Assembly (NCBI GenBank): GCA_005885025.1
Contig: VAYC01000039.1
Coordinates: 1-16,640 of the forward strand
Origin: Actinomycetota bacterium
GTDB taxonomy: Bacteria > Actinomycetota > UBA4738
Reading direction: 5' to 3'
Length of the DNA: 16,640 nucleotides
Shown here: in pieces, positions 1-8,287 of the stretch
Position numbering within the stretch: position 1 is the stretch's first letter
Layout of the letters: every line of letters starts with the position of its first letter
Notes under the pieces: generated by a model
The model's database searches: none
The model's input: the letters and a program-made list of their open reading frames with translations, nothing else
Told to the model about the DNA's origin: nothing
Position numbers and translations under genes: made by a program

Positions 1-1
1 C

Positions 2-175
2 CGTCGACTGCGGCGCACCGTGACAGACGTTGAGGGCCGGATGCGCATGGCCGATGGGAGAGAGGTTCCGCTGGACGAGTCCACGCTCCGCGAAGCCCCC
101 GAGGCCGCGCTGCGTTCCCTCGCTCTGGCCCTGGTCGTCCTGGCGGGAGGGCTCGTTGCCGCGCGCCTCTCCTGA
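2..175 (+). CDS. C-terminal end of an unidentified protein with a terminal membrane helix (partial)
   Basis: The frame beginning at base 2 is open from the window edge to a TGA at 173-175, giving the last 57 residues of a protein whose start lies outside the window. The end reads as a real protein tail: a charged, proline-containing stretch (EVPLDESTLREAPEA) followed by a hydrophobic run (LALALVVLAGGLVAA) long enough for one membrane helix, then a short RLS tail. This looks like a C-terminal anchor or the last helix of a membrane protein. The next gene starts inside it (TTG at 156, with a Shine-Dalgarno-like GGGAGGG at 145-151), which suggests translational coupling. I cannot name the family. 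The competing frame in the same region is rich in Arg, Trp and Pro and looks like a shadow. Confidence 0.55.
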   Translation, partial: RRLRRTVTDVEGRMRMADGREVPLDESTLREAPEAALRSLALALVVLAGGLVAARLS

Positions 176-1808
176 TTTCGTCCTCCGCGGGGCGGCGGTC
201 TATACGTCGGTGCCGTCCTCGAGGTGGGCGGAGGCCGTCGCGGTCCGCGAAGGACGCATCGTTGCTGTTGGAACGACCGACGACGTGGAGGGACTGATCG
301 GGCCGGGAACACGGGTCATCGATCTTCCCGGCCGGATGATCTGCGCGGGCTTCCAGGACTCCCACATCCACCCGGACGGCGGCGGCCTCGACCGAATGCA
401 ATGCGATCTGCACGACCTTCGCGGGGTCGAGGAATACGAGGAGGCCATACGTTCCTACGCACGATCGCATCCAGACGCCCCGTGGATCCTGGGTGGCGGA
501 TGGGCGCTGGACGACTTCCCTCGGGGAATCCCGCACCGTTCGATCCTCGACGCCATCGTGCCCGACCGCGGGGTGTACCTGCCGAACCGCGACGGCCACG
601 GCGCCTGGGTCAACACGCGGGCGCTCGAGGCGGCGGGCATCACCCGCGACTCTCCCGACCCACCCGACGGTCGCATCGAGCGCGAGGAGGACGGGTCGCC
701 CTTCGGCGTCTTGCACGAGGGCGCCATGAATCTCGTCGAGCGGTTGGTCCCGCCGCCGTCGACCGACGAACTCGAACGTGCCCTCATCGCGGCGCAGGAT
801 TTTCTCCATTCGCTCGGCGTCACCGCCTGGCAGGACGCCCACGTCACCGAGGCGACGCTCGAGGCCTACCTCGCGATTGAAGCGAAGGGCGCCTTGACCG
901 GCCGCGTGGTCGGCGCGTTGTGGTGGGCCCGCGACCGGGGAGAGGAGCAGGTGAGCGAGCTGCTGGCGCTGAGGGCACGGGCGCCCAAGGGCCGGGTCCG
1001 CGCCACCTCCGTGAAGATCATGCAGGACGGCGTCCCCGAGAACTTCACCGCCGCCATGCTCGAGCCCTACCTGGACGAGCACGGACGGCCGAGCGACCGT
1101 CGTGGCCTCTCATTCATCGGGCCGGACGCGCTGAAGCGGCACGTGACCAGGCTGGACCGCGAAGGCTTCCAGGTGCACGTCCACGCCATCGGCGACCGCG
1201 CCGTGCGCGAGGCGCTCGACGCCTTCGAAGCAGCGCGGGCGGCCAATGGGCCCAACGACCACCGGCATCACATCGCGCATCTCCAGCTCGTGCACCCGCA
1301 GGACGTCTCCCGGTTCGCCCGGTTGCGGGTGACGGCGAACGCCCAGCCGTTCTGGGCATGCCTCGACGGGCAGATGCGCGAGCTGTGCGTCCCGTTCTTC
1401 GGGCCGGAACGTACCGCGACGCAGTATCCGTTCGCCAGCATTCGAGCGGCCGGGGGATCGCTTGCCTTCGGCAGCGACTGGCCGGTCAGCACGCCGGATC
1501 CCTTGAAGGAGATGCAGGTCGCGGTCACCCGCGTGCCGTACGACGAGCGAGCCGTCGAGCCTTTCCTCCCGCACGAGCGGCTCGACCTCGACGACGCGCT
1601 CGACGCGTTCACCATCGGGACGGCGTTCGTGAATCACCTGGACGCGGACACGGGATCCATCGAGCCAGGCAAGCTGGCCGACCTGGTCGTCCTGGACCGC
1701 AACCTGTTCGAGGCGGATCCGATGTCGATTGGAGAGGCCAGAGTCCTGCTCACGCTGGTCGACGGCGAGCCCGTCCACGTGAGCGACGAGGTCGACTGGC
1801 CGCGTTGA
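156..1808 (+). CDS. YtcJ-type amidohydrolase (metal-dependent, amide/formamide hydrolase-like)
   Basis: A 550-residue member of the amidohydrolase superfamily, YtcJ/NfdA-like branch, a full-length cytoplasmic enzyme by family length. In order: an N-terminal beta-sandwich strand pair (FVLRGAAVYT, AVREGRIVAVG), the metal-binding HxH motif SHIHP (about residues 69-73), a candidate metal-bridging lysine in VKIMQDG (about 287), VHVHAIGDRA with paired histidines (about 341-343), HHIAHLQ (about 372-376) and the catalytic aspartate in FGSDWPVSTP (about 441). The C-terminal GSIEPGKLADLVVLD closes the composite beta domain. Family members hydrolyse N-substituted formamides and other amides; the substrate is unknown here. 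The frame stays open upstream to base 30, but that part overlaps the preceding gene in another frame and has shadow composition. TTG at 156 follows GGGAGGG by 4 nt and gives the normal family N-terminus. It ends directly against the convergent thioesterase gene. Its link to the catabolic operon is only by proximity. Confidence 0.9.
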   Translation: MPRASPDFVLRGAAVYTSVPSSRWAEAVAVREGRIVAVGTTDDVEGLIGPGTRVIDLPGRMICAGFQDSHIHPDGGGLDRMQCDLHDLRGVEEYEEAIRSYARSHPDAPWILGGGWALDDFPRGIPHRSILDAIVPDRGVYLPNRDGHGAWVNTRALEAAGITRDSPDPPDGRIEREEDGSPFGVLHEGAMNLVERLVPPPSTDELERALIAAQDFLHSLGVTAWQDAHVTEATLEAYLAIEAKGALTGRVVGALWWARDRGEEQVSELLALRARAPKGRVRATSVKIMQDGVPENFTAAMLEPYLDEHGRPSDRRGLSFIGPDALKRHVTRLDREGFQVHVHAIGDRAVREALDAFEAARAANGPNDHRHHIAHLQLVHPQDVSRFARLRVTANAQPFWACLDGQMRELCVPFFGPERTATQYPFASIRAAGGSLAFGSDWPVSTPDPLKEMQVAVTRVPYDERAVEPFLPHERLDLDDALDAFTIGTAFVNHLDADTGSIEPGKLADLVVLDRNLFEADPMSIGEARVLLTLVDGEPVHVSDEVDWPR

Positions 1809-1811
1809 TCA
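1806..1811. other. Abutting convergent stop codons (TGATCA)
   Basis: The amidohydrolase stop (TGA, 1806-1808) and the thioesterase stop (TGA on the minus strand, 1809-1811) form a single TGATCA palindrome with no spacer. No hairpin with a T-tract is seen here, so any terminators for the two convergent transcripts would lie inside the opposing gene or be factor-dependent. Confidence 0.8.
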
Positions 1812-2234
1812 GCGCAGCCGGGTGATCGTCCGCTCGATCGCCGAGCGCTCTGCCTCCGCGAGCGGGCGGGCCCGGCCGGTGTCACGATCGATGGCGACGA
1901 TCACGGATTCAGCTTGAGCCGCGACCTCACCCTGTAGTGTCTCCAGCGACTCACGCGTGTGGATACTGGACCTCCCCAACTTCACCGGCCAGCACCGCGC
2001 GATGATCGTGTCGTCGCCTTGAGTCAGCGGCCGTCGGTACCGGATGGTCACCCCGGCCAGCACGAATCCCATGGGATCGCCCGCGCCGGCCAGGGCTCCC
2101 TCGAGCCACTCGTCGCGCACCTCCTCCAGGTAGGTGAGGAAGACGGCGTTGTTGACGTGGCCGAAGGCGTCCATGTCCCGCCACCGGACCTCGATGCGTT
2201 TCTCGTGGACCAGCGCCTTGCCGGACCCGGCCAT
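1809..2234 (-). CDS. Acyl-CoA thioesterase, 4HBT hotdog family
   Basis: A 141-residue single hotdog-domain protein, the normal size for the 4-hydroxybenzoyl-CoA thioesterase/YbgC family. The N-terminus has the signature WRDMDAFGHVNNAVFLTYLEE; by comparison with the Pseudomonas 4HBT enzyme, the second Asp of DMD (about residue 22) would be the catalytic carboxylate. Members hydrolyse acyl-CoA esters in the cytoplasm as tetramers. The ATG at 2234 lies 5 nt downstream of the crotonase stop (TAA, 2240-2242), so it is the last gene of the minus-strand operon and is probably translationally coupled. The frame is open far upstream inside the crotonase gene, but that part is a shadow and there is no fusion. 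In context it would release a CoA-bound product or relieve a trapped CoA ester. The specific substrate is not determinable. Confidence 0.87.
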   Translation of the reverse strand: MAGSGKALVHEKRIEVRWRDMDAFGHVNNAVFLTYLEEVRDEWLEGALAGAGDPMGFVLAGVTIRYRRPLTQGDDTIIARCWPVKLGRSSIHTRESLETLQGEVAAQAESVIVAIDRDTGRARPLAEAERSAIERTITRLR

Positions 2235-2239
2235 CGTCG

Positions 2240-3034
2240 TTACCGGAACCGCTCGTCGCGCCACCGGATGGCGGCCTTCAGGCCCTGCTCCTCCCGGATG
2301 CGGTTGAACTCCCTGCGCTCGGGAACCTCGGCAGCTTCGATGATGGCGTCGAGGTCGACGTTCGCCGCCAGGGCCTCGCGGAACCCCGCCACCTCCAGCG
2401 AGCGGTTGATCGACCGCTTGGTGAGCGAGAGCGCGACCGGATCCATGACTGCGATCTTCTTGGCAAGGGCGAGCGTCTCCTCTTCCAGCTGCTCCCTGGG
2501 GACGACGCGGTTGACCAGGCCGATGCGCAAGGCTTCGTCCGCGCCGATGCGATCCTCGCCGGTCAGCAGCAGTTCCTTGGCCCTCCGCGCGCCGATCAGC
2601 CACGGCATGACCATGGTCACCACGCCCGAGCCGAAGCGGATCTCGGGCTCGCCGAACACCGCGTCCTCCGCGGCCACGGCGAGATCGCACATCATCATGA
2701 GGTTCACCGGTTTGGGGTGATCGAAGATCTCGAGCATCCGAGCCACGTCGTGGGCCAGCTCCTCGCGCCAGGCGGCGACGTCGAGCGGACCGTGCTCCGC
2801 CCGATGTTCTGCCTCCTCCTTCAAGTCGTAGCCGGCGCAGAACGCACGGCCCGAACCGAGGAGGACCACGACCCTGGCCCCATCGTCGGTAGCGGCCCGA
2901 GCCAGCGCGGCGGAGAGCTCCTGCACCATGGCTCCCGAGATCGCGTTCAGCACCTCTGGGCGATTGAGCGTGAGACGCCGGACCGGTCCGATGTCCTCTT
3001 CCAGGATCAAGGGCCCGCCCGGCATGTCCGTCAC
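2240..3034 (-). CDS. Enoyl-CoA hydratase/isomerase (crotonase) family protein with an apparent internal deletion
   Basis: A 264-residue crotonase-fold protein. Features seen: RLTLNRPEVLNAI (residues 20-32), the first oxyanion-hole segment GRAFCAGYDL (62-71), CDLAVAAEDAVFGEPEIRFG (from 116), the loop GEDRIGADEALRIGLVNRVV (159-178) and a C-terminal helical region. Anomaly: family members normally have about 13-14 residues between PKPV and the CDL motif's preceding helix, including GxxxGGG, which gives the second oxyanion-hole amide and often a catalytic Glu. Here the sequence runs PKPVNLMMMCDL, so that segment is missing in frame, and hydratase activity is doubtful. The start is GTG at 3034, in a GTGA overlap with the upstream synthetase stop, with GAGGG a few bases before it; the ATG at 3025 is less well spaced. 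It lies third to last in the operon's CoA module, between the synthetase and the thioesterase. Confidence 0.88.
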   Translation of the reverse strand: MTDMPGGPLILEEDIGPVRRLTLNRPEVLNAISGAMVQELSAALARAATDDGARVVVLLGSGRAFCAGYDLKEEAEHRAEHGPLDVAAWREELAHDVARMLEIFDHPKPVNLMMMCDLAVAAEDAVFGEPEIRFGSGVVTMVMPWLIGARRAKELLLTGEDRIGADEALRIGLVNRVVPREQLEEETLALAKKIAVMDPVALSLTKRSINRSLEVAGFREALAANVDLDAIIEAAEVPERREFNRIREEQGLKAAIRWRDERFR

Positions 3035-5094
3035 CGATCCCTCGCGATCAGGAGCGCGTCGACGGCCACGCACCCATGAGCCCCGGCCATCAGCGGGTTC
3101 ACGTCGAGGGCGTCGAGGTCTTCACCGAGATCTACCGTCAGGACCGACAGCCGGACGAGGGCGTCCGCCACGGCGCCGACGTCGGCGGCCGGGGAGCCTC
3201 GCACGCCCTCCAGCAGCCGTCGGACGGCGAGCCGATCCAGGAGGCCCCGAGCCCGGTGGACGTCCAGGGGCGGCATGGCGAAGTGGCGGTCCCCCAGCAC
3301 CTCGACCAGCACACCGCCCGCGGCCGCCATCACCATGGGACCGAACTGCGCGTCTCGCACCACTCCGAGCGCGAGCTCGACCCCCGGTTCGGCCATCGCT
3401 TCCACCAGCACGAGAGGACCCAGAACTACGGACAACTGCTCGTAAGCGGACCGAAGCTCGTCGGGACCGCCCAGTCCGAGGCGAACTCCGCCCACCTCTG
3501 TCTTGTGCCGCAACCCACGGGCCGCGGACTTCAGGGCCACCGGCCACCCCACGCGGCCGGCCGCGGCCAGCGCCTCGTCGAGGCCGGCCGCTTCCTCCGC
3601 CCGAACCACCGGGATGCCGTAGTCGGCGAGCAGCGAGAGGGCCTGGAACTCGTCGAACGCTTCACGAGCTCGCAGGCGACGCTGCCACCGCCGGCGCACC
3701 TCAGGATCGACTCCGGGGGCGGGTGTCAGGGGGGGCCGCTCCCGGAAGTCGCGGTGGTCGAACAGGTGTCCGAACGCGGCAAGGCCGGTGGCCGTGCCCT
3801 CGAGGACGGGCATGCCGGCGGCGCGGACGAACCCGGCGTCCCTCCGATCGACGGCGCTCGCCATGTTCGCCAGCAGCGCCATGGGCTTCGACGTGCGAGA
3901 GAAAACCTCCCGGGCCACGAGCGAGTAGCCCGCCTCGGGGACGGCTTCCGTCGTGAGGTCGACGCAGAAGGCGAGCGCCCCGGTGTCGGGATCGTCGAGC
4001 AGCGCACACATGCACTCGAGGAAGATCCGGTCCGCGTCGTTGCCCGTGCCCCACGCGTCCAGAGGGTTGACCGGGGGGAGGCCTTCCTCGAGCACGGCGG
4101 CCAGCCGCGCCTCCGTTGCTCCGGAGATGCGGGCCAGCGGGACCCCGGCCTGATCGGCCGCGTCGATCAACTGGGCCCGTTCGCCCCCGGAGTCGTGGAT
4201 CGCCGCGAGCCCTCCCGGCCCCGCCCGCCTCCCAGCCGTGAACAGCTCCAGGGTGTCCGCCATCTCGTCGAGCGTCTGCACCCGAATCACGCCATGCATC
4301 TCGAACAACGCCTCGTACGCCCCGTCCTCTCCGGCCAGCGCGCCCGAGTGCGCGGTCACGAGGTCCTTCGCCGGCGCCGTTCGTCCCACCTTGAGCGCGA
4401 TCACCGGCACGTCCTGGTCGGCGGCGCGGGCCAGGGCGGCGCGGAATCCGCGGGGATTCCGGGCGGTCTCGATGAACAGCGCAATCAGCTTCGTGCTCGG
4501 TTGATCCAGCGCGTACTCGAGGTAGTCCGCTGTCGTGGTCACCAGCTCCAGCCCAGAGGACACCGCGAGGTTGAACCGGAGCCCTCGCTCGTTGTGAAGC
4601 ATGGCCGAGAACGCCGAACCCGAATGGCTGACGAAGGTAATCGGTCCGGGTTCGAGGCCCTCCGGTTCGGAGAACCCGCACGCCCGCAATCGACGCTCCA
4701 CGTTGAGGAAGCCCATCCCGTTCCCACCGCACAGGGCCATGCCGGAGGCGCGGGCGATGCTCGCCAGACGCTCGGTGAGCCGCGGCTTCCCCTCCTCGGG
4801 GCGGTCGTAGCAGGTGGCGAAGATGACGGCCGAGCGAATGCCGGCGTTCGCCGCGGCCTGAAGCTGATCCTCCAGATGGATGTTGGAGACCCCGAGCAGC
4901 ACGAGGTCGGCGGGCTCGGGCAGGTCCGCCAGCGACGAGAGGCAACGTTGGCCCAGGACGTCCTGATACCGAGGATTGACGGGGTAGACCGCCCCGTCGA
5001 AGCCGCCCCGCATGAGCTGGATCATCATCTGCTCGCCGAACGAGCCCGGCCGAGCACTCGCTCCGACCACGGCCACCGACCGCGCCTCCAACAT
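3031..5094 (-). CDS. ADP-forming acyl-CoA synthetase (acetate-CoA ligase, NDP-forming family)
   Basis: A 687-residue single-chain synthetase of the ACD/Acs-type family, full length. Order: CoA-binding Rossmann domain (RSVAVVGASARPGSFGEQ, residues 6-23; AVYPVNPRY), succinyl-CoA-ligase-like domains with FVSHSGSAFSAML and the probable phosphohistidine motif TAHSGALAGEDGAYEA, then a C-terminal ATP-grasp domain (LLADYGIPVVRAEEA; GWPVALKSAARGLRHKTEVGGVRL). It joins a carboxylic acid to CoA using ATP with release of ADP and phosphate. It differs from the AMP-forming ligases more usual in such catabolic operons. The frame is open upstream into the flavoprotein gene, but ATG at 5094 gives the standard N-terminus; I found no strong ribosome site near it (GAGGGG is over 20 nt away), so the start is moderately sure. 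Its stop overlaps the crotonase start by 4 nt; it starts 29 nt after the upstream stop. The acid substrate is unknown. Confidence 0.9.
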   Translation of the reverse strand: MLEARSVAVVGASARPGSFGEQMMIQLMRGGFDGAVYPVNPRYQDVLGQRCLSSLADLPEPADLVLLGVSNIHLEDQLQAAANAGIRSAVIFATCYDRPEEGKPRLTERLASIARASGMALCGGNGMGFLNVERRLRACGFSEPEGLEPGPITFVSHSGSAFSAMLHNERGLRFNLAVSSGLELVTTTADYLEYALDQPSTKLIALFIETARNPRGFRAALARAADQDVPVIALKVGRTAPAKDLVTAHSGALAGEDGAYEALFEMHGVIRVQTLDEMADTLELFTAGRRAGPGGLAAIHDSGGERAQLIDAADQAGVPLARISGATEARLAAVLEEGLPPVNPLDAWGTGNDADRIFLECMCALLDDPDTGALAFCVDLTTEAVPEAGYSLVAREVFSRTSKPMALLANMASAVDRRDAGFVRAAGMPVLEGTATGLAAFGHLFDHRDFRERPPLTPAPGVDPEVRRRWQRRLRAREAFDEFQALSLLADYGIPVVRAEEAAGLDEALAAAGRVGWPVALKSAARGLRHKTEVGGVRLGLGGPDELRSAYEQLSVVLGPLVLVEAMAEPGVELALGVVRDAQFGPMVMAAAGGVLVEVLGDRHFAMPPLDVHRARGLLDRLAVRRLLEGVRGSPAADVGAVADALVRLSVLTVDLGEDLDALDVNPLMAGAHGCVAVDALLIARDR

Positions 5095-5123
5095 CGATTC
5101 GAGAGCGGTGCGGACCCCTCGCG

Positions 5124-6686
5124 TCAGTGGCGGCCTCGCTTCAGGTCGGCCGCGATCTCGCGAGCGGCGTTCGCCCCGGGCGCACCGGTGATCCCGCCGC
5201 CGGGATGCGCCCCAGACCCGCACAGATACAGTCCGGCAAGGGGCATCCGGTACCGGGCGAACCCGAGCAGCGGCCGCCACGCGAAGAACTGGTCCAGCCC
5301 GGGCTCGGCGTGGAGCACGTGGCCCTCGGTCAGTCCGAAGTCCCGCTCCAGGTCGAGCGGAGTCTGCACCTGCCGAGACGTGATGAGGTTCGACAGGCCG
5401 GGGGCGTAGGACTCCAACGTCTTCACGACGAGGTCGCCGAGGCCTTCCCGCTCAACGTCCCAATCGCCCTGTCGCAACCGATACGGCGCCCACTGCGCGA
5501 TCACGCTCATCACGTGCTGCCCTTCGGGGGCCAGCGTCGGATCGACCAGCGAAGGGATGGTCGCCTGCAGGTACGGCTCGGCGCTGGTTCGTCCGTACTT
5601 CGCAGCATCCGCCCCCCGCTCCAGGTAGTCGATGCCGGGCGCGATCACGATACGACCTCGGATGCGCTCCTCGCCGCCCGCGCCGGCGAACCTGGGGACT
5701 CCGGACAGGGCGAACGTGACGGCGGCCGTGCAACCCGGCGTGCGGATGTTCGAGGCTCGCCACACCAGTGTCGGTCCGAGGTCCTCCGGATCCACCAGTT
5801 GAAGGAGGGTTCGCTTCGGATCGAGAGCCGACACCACCACCCGGGCTCCGATCTCCTCGCCCGATGAGAGGATGACCCCTGTGGCACGGCCGTCGTTCGA
5901 ACGAACCGCGCTCACCTCGGCCCCGGTCCTGATGTCGGCGCCGAACGAACGCGCCGCACCGGCGAGCGCCTCCGCCAGCGCCGCCGGCCCGCCCCGGGCG
6001 AACACCGTCTGTCCAGACGCCCCGCCGTCGTTCCCCGCCGAATCGGACAGCAGCACCGCGGAGGTACCGGCCGTCCACGGTCCCATGGCCGTGAACGTCA
6101 CGGCCCGCGCGGCGACGGCCGCCCTGACATCGTCTCGTTCGAACGCCTCCCCGACCAGGTCCGCAACCGGCATCGGCAAGACGCGCAGGGCCTCCCTCCT
6201 GGCCCGCGGTCCCAGGCGCCGGAAAGCGCGGGCCAGCCTGAGGCCGGCGAACGCATCCCCCAACGATGGGTTCTGGATCTCGGGGGGCGCTGCGGAGTCC
6301 AGATAGGCGAGGAAGCTGGCGATGGTGCGGACGCGGCCGTCGAAGGTGGGAAATGCCGCGGCGTCGTGGGCGGACAGGGGGCGCAGATCCTCCGCCGTCC
6401 GGCGAGGATCGGCCCACAGCGTGACCGCGGCTCCGTCGGGCTGCGGCGCGAAGACCCGTACCTCCGGCCTGATCAACCGCAGGCCATGGGAGGCGAGGCG
6501 GAGGTCCCGGATCACCGAGGGTCGAAGCCGGCCGACCGTCTGAGCGAAGCTGAGGATGCCTCCCACTCGATCGCGGCGTTCCACGATGAGCACGCGAGAG
6601 CCGTTTCGGGCGAGGTACGCCCCGGCCACCAGGCCGTTGTGGCCGGCGCCGACTACCACCGCGTCGTAGCGAGGGACTCCGCCCAT
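5124..6686 (-). CDS. PYROXD2/CrtI-like FAD-dependent oxidoreductase (paralogue 1), shortened near the FAD-binding N-terminus
   Basis: A 520-residue flavoprotein of the phytoene desaturase/PYROXD2 superfamily. Seen: dinucleotide-binding YDAVVVGAGHNGLVAGAYLA (residues 7-26), the acidic end of the second strand (VLIVERRDRVGG), GASGQTVFARGGPAALAEAL, and the C-terminal FAD motif LYLCGSGAHPGGGITGAPGANAAREI. It shares these with the next gene upstream, so the two are paralogues. Between VGG and the LRP motif it has 10 residues where the neighbour has 22: the usual AAVTEE...PGF segment is missing, with the frame kept. The start is ATG at 6684-6686, sharing one base with the upstream stop in a TAATG junction, with AGGAG about 9 nt before it, so it is translationally coupled. 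The open frame beyond this start, up to 7067, is a shadow of the neighbour. Substrate unknown; such proteins oxidise or desaturate C-C or C-N bonds. Confidence 0.88.
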   Translation of the reverse strand: MGGVPRYDAVVVGAGHNGLVAGAYLARNGSRVLIVERRDRVGGILSFAQTVGRLRPSVIRDLRLASHGLRLIRPEVRVFAPQPDGAAVTLWADPRRTAEDLRPLSAHDAAAFPTFDGRVRTIASFLAYLDSAAPPEIQNPSLGDAFAGLRLARAFRRLGPRARREALRVLPMPVADLVGEAFERDDVRAAVAARAVTFTAMGPWTAGTSAVLLSDSAGNDGGASGQTVFARGGPAALAEALAGAARSFGADIRTGAEVSAVRSNDGRATGVILSSGEEIGARVVVSALDPKRTLLQLVDPEDLGPTLVWRASNIRTPGCTAAVTFALSGVPRFAGAGGEERIRGRIVIAPGIDYLERGADAAKYGRTSAEPYLQATIPSLVDPTLAPEGQHVMSVIAQWAPYRLRQGDWDVEREGLGDLVVKTLESYAPGLSNLITSRQVQTPLDLERDFGLTEGHVLHAEPGLDQFFAWRPLLGFARYRMPLAGLYLCGSGAHPGGGITGAPGANAAREIAADLKRGRH

Positions 6687-8287
6687 TACGCCGCGCTCCT
6701 GGAGCGGCGGATGGACTTCAGCACCTGCATAGCCGCGATCTTGCCCGGGGCTCCCATGATCCCGCCACCCGGATGCGTGGCCGAGCCGCACATCCAGAGG
6801 TTGCGGATCGGCGTGCGATACGCGCCCCAACCGGCGACCGGCCGGTTGAAGAACAGCTGCTCCAACGTGAGCTCGCCCTGGAAGATGTTGCCTTCGGTCA
6901 GGCCGAAGGTCTGTTCGATGTCCAGCGGTGTCAACACCTGCCGGTGCAGGATGATGTCGCGGATGTTCGGAGCGTGCTCGGCGATCACGTCCACGACCGC
7001 TTCGCCGAAGGCGTCCCGCATGTCGTCGTCCCACACCGCGCCGTCGGCCAACTCGTAGGGTGCCCACTGCACGAAGCAGCTCATGACGTGCTTGTCAGGC
7101 GGTGCCATCGACGGATCGACGAGGGTCGGGATCATCATGTCGATGAAGGGCCGCCGGGAGAAATGCCCGTACTTCGCATCGTCGTAGGCCTCCTCGAGTT
7201 CGTCCACCGAGGCGGCGAACCCGATGGCGCCGCGCAGATGCTCGCCCGGCCCCGGCAGAGAGGTGAAGTTGGGCAAGCCGTCCAGTGCGAGGTTCACCTT
7301 TCCGGACGAGCCGCGGAACTTGTATCGCCCGACCTCCTCCTCGAACTCGGGAGGAAGCGTCCCTTTCTCGAGCAGGCCGAGGAACGTCCGGCGAGCGTCG
7401 GCGCCTGAGAGCAGCGCCTGGGCCTCGATCTCCTCGCCGGACTCGAGCGTGACGCCGACGGCTCGATCGCCCTTCACGTCGATGCGGGCCACCGGAGCTT
7501 CCGTTCTGATCTCCGCACCGAACGACCTGGCCGCGGACGCGATGGCATCGCTCACGGCGCCCGTTCCGCCCCTCGGGATGCCCCACGCGCCGAACGAGCC
7601 GTCGACCTCGCCCATGTAGTGGTGCAGCATCACGTACGCGGTCCCGGGGGAGCGCACCCCGAGAAAGGTCCCGATGATGCCCCACGACGCCATCGTGGCC
7701 ACGACCGCGTCGTGTTCGAACCACTGCTCGAGGAAGTCGGCCGCGCCCATGGTCATGAGCTGGACGAATGCGACCTGGAGGTCGGCGGGGAGCTCCCGGA
7801 ATCGCTTCGCCAGCGTGGCCAGTGGAAGCCACTGGCGAGGGTCGAAGCTGCCGGAGTCCGGCGGCACGATCGACAGGATCGGCTTGATGAACCGGACGAT
7901 CTCCACGATCAGCTGCCCGAACTCGTGGTAGGCCTCGGCGTCGTTCACCGAGAACCGCCGCAACTCGTGATAGGTGCGCCCGGGGTCGTTCGTCATCCAC
8001 AGATAGTCGCCGTCCAGCGGCGTGAAGCTGCCGTCGAAGGGGAGGACCTTCAGGCCGTGGCGGGGGAGCTCGAGCTCACGGATGATCTCTGGCCGGAGCA
8101 GCGAGACCACGTAGGAGGCCACGCTGAACCGGAAACCGGGGAACACTTCCTCGGTCACCGCGGCGCCGCCCACCAGGTGCCGGCGCTCCAGCACGAGGAC
8201 CCGCAACCCGCCTCGGGCGAGGTAGGCCGCCGCGGTCAGCCCGTTGTGGCCGCCCCCCACGACGACCGCGTCGTAGCGTCGCTTCAC
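6686..8287 (-). CDS. PYROXD2/CrtI-like FAD-dependent oxidoreductase (paralogue 2), intact
   Basis: A 533-residue, apparently complete NAD(P)/FAD-dependent oxidoreductase. N-terminal FAD motif YDAVVVGGGHNGLTAAAYLA (residues 5-24), VLVLERRHLVGGAAVTEEVF (30-49), PGFRFSVASYVVSLLRPEII, a central SFGAWGIPRGGTGAVSDAIA substrate/FAD region, and LWMCGSATHPGGGIMGAPGK near the C-terminus. Family members carry non-covalent FAD in the cytoplasm; the best known relatives are phytoene desaturases, but the PYROXD2 branch is not a carotenoid enzyme and no other carotenoid gene is here. The start is GTG at 8285-8287, preceded by a strong GAGGTGA at 8289-8295. It is the first gene of the leftward operon, and its promoter region holds the palindromic operator shared with the divergent gcvT-like gene. 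Its stop overlaps the next start by one base. Confidence 0.92.
   Translation of the reverse strand: MKRRYDAVVVGGGHNGLTAAAYLARGGLRVLVLERRHLVGGAAVTEEVFPGFRFSVASYVVSLLRPEIIRELELPRHGLKVLPFDGSFTPLDGDYLWMTNDPGRTYHELRRFSVNDAEAYHEFGQLIVEIVRFIKPILSIVPPDSGSFDPRQWLPLATLAKRFRELPADLQVAFVQLMTMGAADFLEQWFEHDAVVATMASWGIIGTFLGVRSPGTAYVMLHHYMGEVDGSFGAWGIPRGGTGAVSDAIASAARSFGAEIRTEAPVARIDVKGDRAVGVTLESGEEIEAQALLSGADARRTFLGLLEKGTLPPEFEEEVGRYKFRGSSGKVNLALDGLPNFTSLPGPGEHLRGAIGFAASVDELEEAYDDAKYGHFSRRPFIDMMIPTLVDPSMAPPDKHVMSCFVQWAPYELADGAVWDDDMRDAFGEAVVDVIAEHAPNIRDIILHRQVLTPLDIEQTFGLTEGNIFQGELTLEQLFFNRPVAGWGAYRTPIRNLWMCGSATHPGGGIMGAPGKIAAMQVLKSIRRSRSAA

Noticed and set aside
1809..2690. A longer thioesterase reading frame that could be read as a fusion protein
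   Set aside because: The part above 2234 overlaps the crotonase gene in another frame and is Arg/Gly-rich shadow; the ATG at 2234 gives a normal-length hotdog protein.
3076..5409. A 777-codon open frame on the plus strand
   Set aside because: It lies antisense to the acyl-CoA synthetase, is rich in Arg, His, Gly and Gln with no recognisable motif, and is explained by high GC bias at third positions.
5124..7067. A 647-codon version of flavoprotein 1 with an N-terminal extension
   Set aside because: The extension is the shadow of flavoprotein 2; the FAD motif begins just after the TAATG junction at 6684-6688.
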